Positions 1 to 6,053 are shown, counted from the first letter of the stretch. The stretch is 6,053 bases of DNA from an uncultured Prevotella sp. (GCA_905234355.1 CAJOHP010000144.1:1-6053), one strand, 5' to 3'. Notes: a model not told the origin generated them from the sequence alone. A program made the numbers and translations.

Positions 1-702
1 CTGGGCCACGGCAACCTGGCCGCACGCCTGCTGCGCGAGGAGACCGAGTGCTTCGCCTTCCTCGCCGGACACGAGTCGTTTGCGGCTGCCGAGGGCGCCA
101 TCAAGATAGCCGAGAAGGCCAACAAGGTGCGCAAGAAGCCCCTCCGCGTCATCCTGAACGGTCTGGGCAAGGACGCTGCCATGATCATCAGCCGCATCAA
201 CGGATTCACCTACGTGCAGACACAGTTCGACTACTACACCGGCGAGGTGAAGGTGGTGAAGGAAGTGCCCTACAGCGACGGTCCCCGTGCCAAGGTGAAG
301 TGCTACGGCGCCGACGATGTGCGTGAGGGCGTGGCCATCCTGTGGAAGGAGAACGTCGACGTCAGCATCACCGGCAACTCTACCAACCCGACCCGCTTCC
401 AGCACCCCGTGGCCGGAACCTACAAGAAGGAGCGCGTGCTGGCCGGAAAGCCCTACTTCTCTGTGGCCAGCGGCGGCGGCACAGGACGCACCCTGCACCC
501 CGACAACATGGCTGCAGGTCCTGCTTCCTACGGCATGACCGACACGATGGGCCGCATGCACAGCGATGCCCAGTTCGCCGGTTCGAGCTCGGTGCCCGCT
601 CACGTCGAGATGATGGGATTCCTCGGCATAGGCAACAACCCCATGGTGGGCGCTACGGTGAGCATCGCCGTCGAGATAGACCTCGCACTGAACAAGAAGT
701 AA
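1..702 (+). CDS. GGGtGRT-family protein, 3' part (5' end outside window)
   Basis: The frame is open from base 1 to the TAA at 700-702 and gives the last 233 residues of a protein whose start lies upstream. The motif GGGTGRT is encoded at 472-492 and is followed by a highly conserved-looking, glycine- and methionine-rich tail (LHPDNMAAGPASYGMTDT, then a stretch ending SIAVEIDLAL). This motif names the GGGtGRT family (Pfam, recalled as PF14057), whose members are about 330 residues, so roughly the first third is missing. The biochemical role of the family is not known to me and nothing here reveals it. No signal peptide or membrane helix is seen in the visible part, which suggests a cytoplasmic protein. 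GTG at 127 is an internal valine codon, not a start, since the frame runs unbroken before it. A strong terminator follows after 24 bases, so the gene ends its own transcription unit. Confidence 0.9.
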   Translation: MGHGNLAARLLREETECFAFLAGHESFAAAEGAIKIAEKANKVRKKPLRVILNGLGKDAAMIISRINGFTYVQTQFDYYTGEVKVVKEVPYSDGPRAKVKCYGADDVREGVAILWKENVDVSITGNSTNPTRFQHPVAGTYKKERVLAGKPYFSVASGGGTGRTLHPDNMAAGPASYGMTDTMGRMHSDAQFAGSSSVPAHVEMMGFLGIGNNPMVGATVSIAVEIDLALNKK

Positions 703-726
703 GCATCACAGCACACATAAGGAAAC

Positions 727-782
727 AGAAGGACTTGAGCCGGGAGTATATGTCAGCTCCCCCTCAAGTCCTTCTCTCTTTT
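727..782 (+). terminator. Rho-independent terminator of the GGGtGRT gene
   Basis: A perfect 13-bp stem pairs 727-739 with 763-775 (core GGACTTGAG / CTCAAGTCC). Inside it a second 5-bp stem pairs GGGAG (742-746) with CTCCC (757-761), leaving a 10-base loop. The descending arm runs into a pyrimidine-rich tract, TTCTCTCTTTTG, that ends in four T's. The T-run is less pure than in E. coli terminators, but the stem is strong and the position, just after the stop codon and before a new promoter, fits well. Confidence 0.85.
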
Positions 783-815
783 GTTCCTGCACTTTGCATT
801 ATTTCACAACGGAAA

Positions 816-848
816 GTTGCCCGACACAGAAAGATTGGCTACCTTTGC
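816..848 (+). promoter_or_regulatory. Bacteroidota-type sigma-A (sigma-ABfr) promoter for the outer-membrane protein gene
   Basis: The -7 element TACCTTTGC (840-848) matches the Bacteroidota consensus TAnnTTTG exactly. A TTG (817-819, in GTTG) lies 20 bp before it, the usual spacing for the -33 element. Transcription should begin only a few bases after 848, that is within about 7 bases of the ATG at 857. The leader would therefore be almost absent. Confidence 0.8.
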
Positions 849-856
849 ACCCGATT

Positions 857-3742
857 ATGAAAAAAATCCTATTTACGCTTGTAGCCTGCCTCATGGGCAT
901 GATGGCCACGGCCCAGACAGACCCCACCAAAGTGACGAAGAAAAAAGAACGCAAAGTAGAGCTGTCCGGAGAAGTCTACGACTCGTTTACGAAAGCCAAA
1001 GTGAAGGCACACCTCACCCTGCTGTCTGCTGCCGACTCGGCCGTTGTCGACACGACGACCTGCTGGACCTACGGCAGCTGGTCGGGCTATGACTTCAAGG
1101 TGCCCGCCCGGCAAGCCGACTTCATCATCAAGGCTACTGCCGACGGCTACGAGGACACCTACATGAACTACCAGCTACGCCACATCGCACGCAACAACTC
1201 CTTCGAGCTGCCACGACTGCTCATGAAAAAGAAGCAGCGCTCCGACGACGATATATATAAAGAGGTGGGCATGGAGGGTGTCGTCATCACCGGCACCAAG
1301 GTGAAGCTGGCCTACCGGGGCGACACACTCGTCTACAACGCCTCGGCCTTCAACCTGCCTGAGGGGTCGATGCTCGACGGACTCATACGGCAGATGCCGG
1401 GCGCCGAGCTGAAGGACAACGGCGACATCTACATCAACGGACGCAAGGTGGACTACCTCACGCTCAACGGCAAGGACTTCTTCAAGGGACAGAACAAGGT
1501 GATGCTCGACAACCTGCCCTACTACACCGTGAAGGAACTGAAGGTCTACGACAAGAGCACCAAGCGCAGCGAACTCATAGGGCAGGACATGGAGAAGAAA
1601 GACTATGTGATGGACGTGCAGCTCAAGCGCGAGTACAACCGAGGCTATATGGCCAACGCCGAGGCCGGCGGCGGCACCGACGACCGCTATATGGCCCGGC
1701 TATTCGGCCTCTACTACGACGATCACTCGCGTGCCTCGCTCTTCGGCAATCTGAACAACGTCAACGAGACCCGGCAGCCAGGCGGACAAGGCGACTGGAC
1801 GCCCTCCAACATGCCGCAGGGACAACGCACCACCCGGCAGACCGGACTGCACTTCGAGACTGAAGACCAGGACAAGCGATGGGAGGAGAACTTCGACGCT
1901 ACCTTCAACTGGAGCGATGCCGACAACGAGACACGCAACGCCACCGAGACATTTGCCACGGGCGGCAACATCTTTGGCGCATCAGAAGCGTGGAGCAGGC
2001 AGAAGGACTTCCGCTTCAGCGCCAGCAACACCTTCATCCTCCGCAAGCCTTTCACACTCTGGGGACAGTTCAGCCTGAGCTATGCCAACGGACACCGCAA
2101 CAGCTCCAGGCAAGACTCCACATGGCAGACCACCATCACCAACCGCAACGACAACAGCAGTTACGACAAATACCGCACACTGGCACTCAACGGCAACATA
2201 GGCTACTACAAGAAGTTCGACTGGGGCGACATCATCAGCATAGACTTCAGCATCAGCTACAACCGCGAGAAACCCAGCGACCACTTCAGCCTCAGCCATA
2301 CCGGCTACTCCAAATACGGCTACGACGAGCTGCGCCACTACTACACCGACCAGCATGGCGAGAACTATCAGTACCACCTGGAAGGCTCCTATCACCTGCA
2401 GTTTCTGGGCAGGTGGTTTGTCAGTCCCTTCGTCGGCTACTGGCAGACCATGCGCAAGGCCGACAACATGAACTACCGCCTGGACTGGCTCTACAACACT
2501 CCAGCCCTGCCCGCCTCACCTGCACCCGCCGGAACATACACCCCTGGCAGCATCAGCACCGACTGGCTGCCCTCCACTCGCGAGGCACTGCAGAGCGCTA
2601 TCGACCCAAACAACTGCGACACACAGACACACATGCGACACGGCTACTCCGGCGGACTGGAGCTGTCGCACAACACAGACAACATGTATTTCTCGCTGCG
2701 CCTGCCCATCAACAACAACGACGACCGCATGCACTACGACGACGGCGTGATGGACACCATCGCCCGCCGCAACTTCACCCACTTCACCCCACGCATACAG
2801 TTCTACCGGTGGAACATCAAGCGGGGACTGCAGCAGGCCACATACAGCGTGGACATGACCGAGCCGTCATTTGCCGACCTCATGCCCGTCGACGACACGA
2901 CAAACCCGCTGGCCTGGCACATCAACAACCCCGACCTGAAGACCAGCATCACCCACAACATCGGGCTCTCCTTCGTGATGAACAACGACAGCACGCGCCA
3001 CCTCGGACGCCTGTGGACCAACGCCCGCCTGACGCAACGAGCATGGGGCACACGCACCATGTACGACCAGAACAGCGGTGCCTACACCTACATGCAGGAC
3101 AACATCGACGGCAACTGGTACTGGGGCATGGGCCTGAGCTACGAGATGCCGCTCGACAAGAAGAAGCGCCTCACCCTGCAGCAGCGCGCCGACGCTGAGT
3201 ACCAGCACAGCGTAGACTTCGACGTGCTGTATGTGGCGACGACGTCGCAACCCACCCTCGACTCGTCGCACCCCACCTCCACCGTCAACAACTGGACGCT
3301 CCACGAGCACCTCGGCATGGAGTATCAGCGCGACAAGCTCACTGCCACGCTGAGCGGCGACGTCAGCTGGCGGTCGGCCAACGGCGACCGCCAGAACTTC
3401 GAGCGCATATCGGCCTTCGACTTCAACTACGGCGCCACCCTGCGCTACACCATACCCTGGGTGAAGCTGTCGCTGGCCACCGACCTGCGCATGTTCAGCC
3501 GGCGAGGCTACAACAGCGCGATGATGAACACCGACGACCTGGTGTGGAACGCAGAGCTGGCACGCACCTTGTGCAAGGAGAAACTGACGCTCAAGCTCAC
3601 CGCCTTCGACCTGCTGCACCAGCTGTCCAACAAGCAGTACAGCGTCAACGCCCAGGGCCGCACCGAGACATGGAACAACTGCATACCCCGCTACTTCATG
3701 CTCTCCGTGGCCTATAAGTTCACAAGAGCGCCAAAGAAATAG
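857..3742 (+). CDS. Outer-membrane beta-barrel protein, TonB-dependent-receptor-like (OMP_b-brl_3 type)
   Basis: This encodes 961 residues. ATG 857 is chosen because it opens a clean signal peptide (KK, then a hydrophobic run, then ATA|Q with likely cleavage after residue 19). The in-frame TTG at 794 would bury that signal and lies upstream of the promoter. Residues about 34-122 form a carboxypeptidase-regulatory-like beta-sandwich (SGEVYDSFTKAKV...). Residues about 135-255 resemble a plug-like region (DTLVYNASAFNLPEGSMLDG, then LIRQMPGAEL, INGRKV, GKDFFKG, NLPYYTVKELKVYDK). The rest is long, aromatic-rich, alternating strand sequence typical of a barrel, ending in the strand YFMLSVAYKF plus a short RAPKK tail. 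The pattern fits the Bacteroidota barrel family known as outer membrane beta-barrel family protein (recalled as PF14905). No TonB box or SusC signature is obvious and the cargo cannot be read. LVAC at residues 8-11 resembles a lipobox, but the hydrophobic run continues past it, so a lipoprotein is unlikely. Confidence 0.88.
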   Translation: MKKILFTLVACLMGMMATAQTDPTKVTKKKERKVELSGEVYDSFTKAKVKAHLTLLSAADSAVVDTTTCWTYGSWSGYDFKVPARQADFIIKATADGYEDTYMNYQLRHIARNNSFELPRLLMKKKQRSDDDIYKEVGMEGVVITGTKVKLAYRGDTLVYNASAFNLPEGSMLDGLIRQMPGAELKDNGDIYINGRKVDYLTLNGKDFFKGQNKVMLDNLPYYTVKELKVYDKSTKRSELIGQDMEKKDYVMDVQLKREYNRGYMANAEAGGGTDDRYMARLFGLYYDDHSRASLFGNLNNVNETRQPGGQGDWTPSNMPQGQRTTRQTGLHFETEDQDKRWEENFDATFNWSDADNETRNATETFATGGNIFGASEAWSRQKDFRFSASNTFILRKPFTLWGQFSLSYANGHRNSSRQDSTWQTTITNRNDNSSYDKYRTLALNGNIGYYKKFDWGDIISIDFSISYNREKPSDHFSLSHTGYSKYGYDELRHYYTDQHGENYQYHLEGSYHLQFLGRWFVSPFVGYWQTMRKADNMNYRLDWLYNTPALPASPAPAGTYTPGSISTDWLPSTREALQSAIDPNNCDTQTHMRHGYSGGLELSHNTDNMYFSLRLPINNNDDRMHYDDGVMDTIARRNFTHFTPRIQFYRWNIKRGLQQATYSVDMTEPSFADLMPVDDTTNPLAWHINNPDLKTSITHNIGLSFVMNNDSTRHLGRLWTNARLTQRAWGTRTMYDQNSGAYTYMQDNIDGNWYWGMGLSYEMPLDKKKRLTLQQRADAEYQHSVDFDVLYVATTSQPTLDSSHPTSTVNNWTLHEHLGMEYQRDKLTATLSGDVSWRSANGDRQNFERISAFDFNYGATLRYTIPWVKLSLATDLRMFSRRGYNSAMMNTDDLVWNAELARTLCKEKLTLKLTAFDLLHQLSNKQYSVNAQGRTETWNNCIPRYFMLSVAYKFTRAPKK

Positions 3743-3743
3743 G

Positions 3744-3810
3744 CCCATTGGTTCCATTGGCCCCATTGGTCCCATTAGTCCCATTAGCCCCATTAGCCCC
3801 ATTAGCCCCA
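3744..3810. repeat. 9-bp minisatellite, seven copies plus a partial, C-rich on + / G-rich on -
   Basis: Seven head-to-tail copies of CCCATTRGY (first base T in copy 2) start at 3744, 3753, 3762, 3771, 3780, 3789 and 3798, followed by the partial CCCA. The array drifts in order: the first three copies end GGT, GGC, GGT, the fourth AGT, and the last three are identical CCCATTAGC. That order suggests growth by slippage or unequal exchange at the downstream end. It fills nearly all of the 76-base gap between the barrel gene and the ATPase gene. The - strand has G-runs of 3-4 separated by 5-base loops (CTAAT), which meets the usual G-quadruplex pattern. I see no promoter or terminator within it. 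Confidence 0.95.
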
Positions 3811-3818
3811 GAAAAAAA
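3811..3818 (+). promoter_or_regulatory. A-rich translation-initiation region of the ATPase gene
   Basis: The bases just before ATG 3819 are GAAAAAAA, with no GGAGG-like sequence. A-rich, Shine-Dalgarno-free starts are normal in Bacteroidota. This A-tract is the only non-repeat sequence in the gap and, together with the GMMCAGC metal-binding motif beginning at residue 11, supports the start at 3819. No ATG, GTG or TTG is seen in frame within the repeat. Confidence 0.5.
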
Positions 3819-5777
3819 ATGATTCAGAAGAAGACCTGCGCCGTGCTCGGCATGATGTGTGCCGGCTGTGCGGCAAACGTAGACAGGAAACTGAACTCGC
3901 TCGACGGTGTCGTAGCAGCCAGCGTCAACCTGCCCGGCCGCTCGGCACTTGTGGAATACGACACCGAACGCACATCGCTCGAAACGATGAAGGAGGCGCT
4001 CAGCCAGATAGGCTACGACATGGTGATAGAGGAAGACCGCAACGTCGAGGCCATCGAGCGCCGAGCCTATGCCTCCCTGCGACAGCGAGTGCTCCTCTCG
4101 TGGGGTTTTGCCCTGCTGGTCATGACGCTCAGCATGGGCCATCTGGGCGGCAGCTCGCTCAGCGGCGATGCGCGCAACCAGCTGTGCCTCATCATAGCAC
4201 TGCTCAACCTCGTCTACTGCGGTCGGCAGTTCTTTGTCACGGCCGGCCGACAGCTCTTGCACGGCTCGGCCAGCATGGACACACTCGTGGCCCTCTCCAC
4301 CGGCATCAGCTTCCTCTTCAGCACGTTCAACACCTTCTGGGGTGAAGACTTCTGGGGGGCACACGGCATGGAGAACCACACGTGGTTTGATGCCTCGGTG
4401 ATGATCATCACCTTCGTGCTCACCGGCCGTCTGCTTGAGGAGCGGGCCAAGCGGAGCACGGCTGCCAGCATCCGCTCGCTCATGGGGCTACAGCCCAAGA
4501 CGGCTCATCTGGTGAGCAACGGGCAAGACCAGGGAAACGACAAGACCACCCACACGACCGACATACCCATAGCTGCCGTGCAAAAAGGCGACACGCTCCT
4601 GGTGCGCCCGGGCGAGAAGATTCCCGTCGACGGCCGCGTGTGCCCCACCCCATCGCTTGCAGCCACCGGGGCCACCGCCCTGCCTACCGTCGACGAGAGC
4701 ATGATGACCGGCGAGGCCACAGCCATAGCGAAGGGCGAGGGCGACAAGCTCCTCGCGGGGACCATCGTGAAGAGCGGCATGCTGCTCATGCAGGCCGAGG
4801 CAGTGGGCGAACAGACCATGCTGGCCGGCATGATACGCATGGTGCAGGAGGCACAAGGCTCCAAGGCACCGGTGCAGCGTGTCGTGGACCGCATAGCACT
4901 CATCTTTGTGCCCGTGGTGGTGGCACTGGCACTGCTCACCTTCGCCCTGTGGCTCATCATCGGCGGCACGACCATGCTGCCGCACGCGGTGCTCTCGGCC
5001 GTCTCGGTGCTGGTCATCGCATGCCCGTGCGCCATGGGACTGGCCACACCCACGGCACTGATGGTGGGCATAGGAAAGGCCGCCGAGCAGGGCATACTCA
5101 TCAAGGATGCCACGGCGCTGGAAGAGCTGCAAAAGGTAGACGCTATGGTGGTCGACAAGACCGGCACCATCACCCAGGCACAGCCTGACGGGACAGCACC
5201 TGCCGACCACATGTCAGACCCCTTCGCCGGCGAAGTGCTGAAACCTCACGCTCGCGAAGCCTGTGCCATGCTGCAGGCACAGGGCATCGGCCTCTACATG
5301 ATGAGCGGCGACCGCGAAGAGCGGGTGAGCCACTGGGCCCGCGAGGCCGGCATAGGCCACTATCAGGCACAGGTGCTGCCGCAGGACAAAGAAGACCTGG
5401 TGCGACGCCTGCAGGCCGAAGGCCGTCATGTGGCCATGGTGGGCGACGGCATCAACGACTCGCAGGCACTGGCCGCTGCCGACGTGAGCATCGCCATGGC
5501 ACGCGGCACCGACGTGGCCATGGACGTGGCACAGGTCACCCTCGTTGCCGACGACCTGCGACGCATAGCACAGGCCATCAGGCTCTCACGGGCCACCACC
5601 ACGCTCATCCGTCAGAACCTCTTCTGGGCCTTTATATATAATATGGTGTGCATACCGCTCGCCGCCGGTCTGCCCTATCTCTTCGGCTACCCATGGCAAA
5701 TCACGCCCATGCTGGCCTCGGCACTCATGGCCTTCTCCAGCGTGAGCGTGGTGCTCAACAGCCTCAGACTGAGATAA
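3819..5777 (+). CDS. copA: P1B-type heavy-metal (probably Cu+) transporting ATPase lacking most of the N-domain
   Basis: This encodes 652 residues of an inner-membrane pump family that exports Cu(I) using an aspartyl-phosphate cycle. In order: an HMA domain with CXXC at C14-C17 (GMMCAGC); helices near 88-108, 120-142, 152-170 and 187-206; an actuator domain with TGE at 297-299; helices near 358-381 and 388-412 with CPC at 402-404; the phosphorylation site DKTGT at 446-450; SGD at 496-498; GDGIND at 542-547; and helices near 597-622 and 626-645. YN (607-608) in helix 7 and MxxSS (637-641) in helix 8 are signatures of the P1B-1 copper class. The oddity is that DKTGT to SGD spans only about 50 residues and DKTGT to GDGIND about 97, where characterised CopA proteins have roughly 190-200. 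The N-domain with its SEHP-type HP motif and glycine-rich ATP site is absent. The frame is intact and later P-domain motifs are preserved, so this looks like a retained variant rather than decay. Whether it pumps is unknown. Two small insertions lie in the actuator domain (about 233-250 and 275-290). Confidence 0.92.
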   Translation: MIQKKTCAVLGMMCAGCAANVDRKLNSLDGVVAASVNLPGRSALVEYDTERTSLETMKEALSQIGYDMVIEEDRNVEAIERRAYASLRQRVLLSWGFALLVMTLSMGHLGGSSLSGDARNQLCLIIALLNLVYCGRQFFVTAGRQLLHGSASMDTLVALSTGISFLFSTFNTFWGEDFWGAHGMENHTWFDASVMIITFVLTGRLLEERAKRSTAASIRSLMGLQPKTAHLVSNGQDQGNDKTTHTTDIPIAAVQKGDTLLVRPGEKIPVDGRVCPTPSLAATGATALPTVDESMMTGEATAIAKGEGDKLLAGTIVKSGMLLMQAEAVGEQTMLAGMIRMVQEAQGSKAPVQRVVDRIALIFVPVVVALALLTFALWLIIGGTTMLPHAVLSAVSVLVIACPCAMGLATPTALMVGIGKAAEQGILIKDATALEELQKVDAMVVDKTGTITQAQPDGTAPADHMSDPFAGEVLKPHAREACAMLQAQGIGLYMMSGDREERVSHWAREAGIGHYQAQVLPQDKEDLVRRLQAEGRHVAMVGDGINDSQALAAADVSIAMARGTDVAMDVAQVTLVADDLRRIAQAIRLSRATTTLIRQNLFWAFIYNMVCIPLAAGLPYLFGYPWQITPMLASALMAFSSVSVVLNSLRLR

Positions 5778-5838
5778 CTCCGAGTACCAGAACAGCTACA
5801 GCATTTTGGTACGACGAGTACCAGAACGGGGACCGCAT

Positions 5839-5881
5839 TTTGGTACGGCGACTACCAAGCCTTGGTACTCGCCGTACCAAA
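5839..5881 (+). other. Long near-perfect hairpin within the array, possible 3' end structure of the ATPase mRNA
   Basis: Bases 5839-5859 pair with 5861-5881 over 21 positions with a single C-C mismatch (5852 and 5868), formed by two neighbouring array units in inverse orientation. The centre is one unpaired base, so a few central pairs must open as a loop. It lies about 60 bases after the ATPase stop and is the strongest fold in the tail. No T-run follows, so it is a poor classical terminator. It could block 3' exonucleases or simply reflect the repeat structure. Confidence 0.6.
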
Positions 5882-5922
5882 GCCTGGCAGTCAGGCTACC
5901 AAGGCCTGGTAGTCACACTACC

Positions 5923-5945
5923 AAAAAACGGTAGCCAGACTACCG
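5923..5945 (-). terminator. Possible intrinsic terminator for a convergent gene beyond the right edge
   Basis: Read on the - strand, CGGTAG-N5-CTACCG (5945-5929) is followed at once by six T's (5928-5923), the layout of a small intrinsic terminator. The stem is only 6 bp and is also the last unit of the palindrome array, so the match may be incidental. It would serve only a - strand gene entering from beyond 6053, which cannot be seen here. Confidence 0.35.
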
Positions 5946-6009
5946 AAAATCAGGTCTGAGTCCACTTGAAAAAGTCGCCTACACCTTCGAATGCCATCGC
6001 GTAGCCACT

Positions 6010-6053
6010 CCCCTCCCATCAAGGGGAGGGGTGCCCGAAGGGCGGGGTGGGGT
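6010..6053. repeat. GC-rich inverted repeat, cut by window end
   Basis: CCCCTCCC (6010-6017) pairs with GGGAGGGG (6024-6031) around a 6-base loop. A second small stem, GCCC-GAA-GGGC (6033-6043), follows directly, and then GGGGTGGGGT runs to the window edge. The sequence resembles dispersed GC-rich palindromic repeats I recall from Bacteroidota intergenic regions, but the family name cannot be confirmed. The element probably continues past 6053. The stretch 5951-6009 between this and the palindrome array shows no gene or recognisable signal. Confidence 0.6.

Larger units (their letters stand above)
5773..5950. repeat. Tandem array of 17-bp palindromes, TGGTAS-N5-STACCA, 22-bp period
   Basis: Units start at 5807, 5841, 5863, 5885, 5907 and 5929, each a 6-base arm, a 5-base spacer and the inverse arm. 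A decayed unit (GATAAC, then GTACCA) starts at 5773 and overlaps the ATPase stop codon. The TACC cores fall at 5785, 5819, 5853, 5875, 5897, 5919 and 5941, so the spacing is 34, 34, then 22 four times. Arms change together: the inner pair is C/G in units at 5807 and 5863 but G/C in 5907 and 5929, and the outer pair T/A becomes C/G in 5929. The unit at 5841 has mismatched inner bases (C/C) and the one at 5885 has one arm mismatch. The period is not a multiple of three, so it is not coding. It could be a clustered protein-binding site or an RNA hairpin string behind the ATPase gene. It is not a CRISPR, because the spacers and repeats are far too short. Confidence 0.9.

Noticed and set aside
792..798. 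Second CTTTGCA, a possible extra -7 element
   Set aside because: It lacks the TA of TAnnTTTG and has no TTG at the right distance upstream.
794..856. In-frame TTG start adding 21 residues to the barrel protein
   Set aside because: It lies upstream of the -7 element and would place 21 non-signal residues before a good signal peptide.
859..866. A-run after the barrel ATG as a phase-variation tract
   Set aside because: A run of seven A's in a Lys-Lys signal peptide is common, and there is no supporting sign of switching.
2867..3802. Long - strand open frame under the barrel gene, beginning in the minisatellite
   Set aside because: Its sequence is Val/Gly/Arg/Ala-rich, low in complexity and typical of an antisense shadow in GC-rich DNA. 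The + strand frame has a clear protein family.
3744..3818. Minisatellite as an N-terminal PIGPIS-type extension of the ATPase
   Set aside because: The frame is open through the repeat, but no ATG, GTG or TTG is seen there, and the HMA domain begins normally at 3819.
4488..5212. Two overlapping - strand open frames opposite the ATPase
   Set aside because: They are Cys/His/Ser-rich shadows of conserved ATPase motifs with no recognisable domain or start signal.
5784..5950. CRISPR array
   Set aside because: The repeats are 17-bp palindromes with 5-base gaps. There are no unique 30-40 base spacers and no cas genes in the window.
5648..5959. Small + strand open frame running from the ATPase end through the palindrome array
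   Set aside because: It overlaps the last ATPase helices in another frame, and the 22-bp repeat shifts frame every unit, so the sequence is not shaped by coding.
5966..5989. Promoter for a gene to the right (TTG at 5966, TTCG at 5986)
   Set aside because: There is no TAnnTTTG at the required spacing.

Overview
The window looks like chromosomal DNA of a Bacteroidales bacterium, most likely a GC-rich relative of Prevotella. The case rests on a Bacteroidota-type promoter (TTG, 20 bp, TAnnTTTG), the lack of Shine-Dalgarno sequences, an outer-membrane barrel protein with a carboxypeptidase-regulatory-like N-terminus, and a GGGtGRT-family protein. Species cannot be fixed from the sequence. All three genes lie on the + strand.

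Layout. Bases 1-702 are the 3' part of a GGGtGRT-family gene of unknown function, closed by a strong hairpin terminator (727-782). A textbook Bacteroidota promoter (816-848) sits only 8 bases before the ATG of a 961-residue outer-membrane beta-barrel protein (857-3742). A 76-base gap made almost wholly of a 9-bp minisatellite (3744-3810, G-quadruplex-capable on the - strand) separates it from a P1B-type, probably Cu(I), transporting ATPase (3819-5777). No promoter is visible in that gap, so the two genes may be co-transcribed. The last 276 bases hold no gene. They hold a tandem array of short palindromes (5773-5950), then a GC-rich inverted repeat cut by the window edge (6010-6053).

Most notable points. 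First, the P-type ATPase keeps its metal-binding domain, eight membrane helices, TGE, CPC, DKTGT and GDGIND motifs, but nearly the whole nucleotide-binding N-domain is missing. Only about 24 residues connect DKTGT to the second half of the P-domain, with no frameshift or stop. Second, the array behind it has TGGTAS-N5-STACCA units at an exact 22-bp period with paired base changes in the arms, which suggests selection for pairing or for a dyad-symmetric protein site.

How the genes work together is uncertain. The barrel and the ATPase could both belong to envelope or metal handling, but only their order and spacing support that. The GGGtGRT gene is cut off from them by its terminator.
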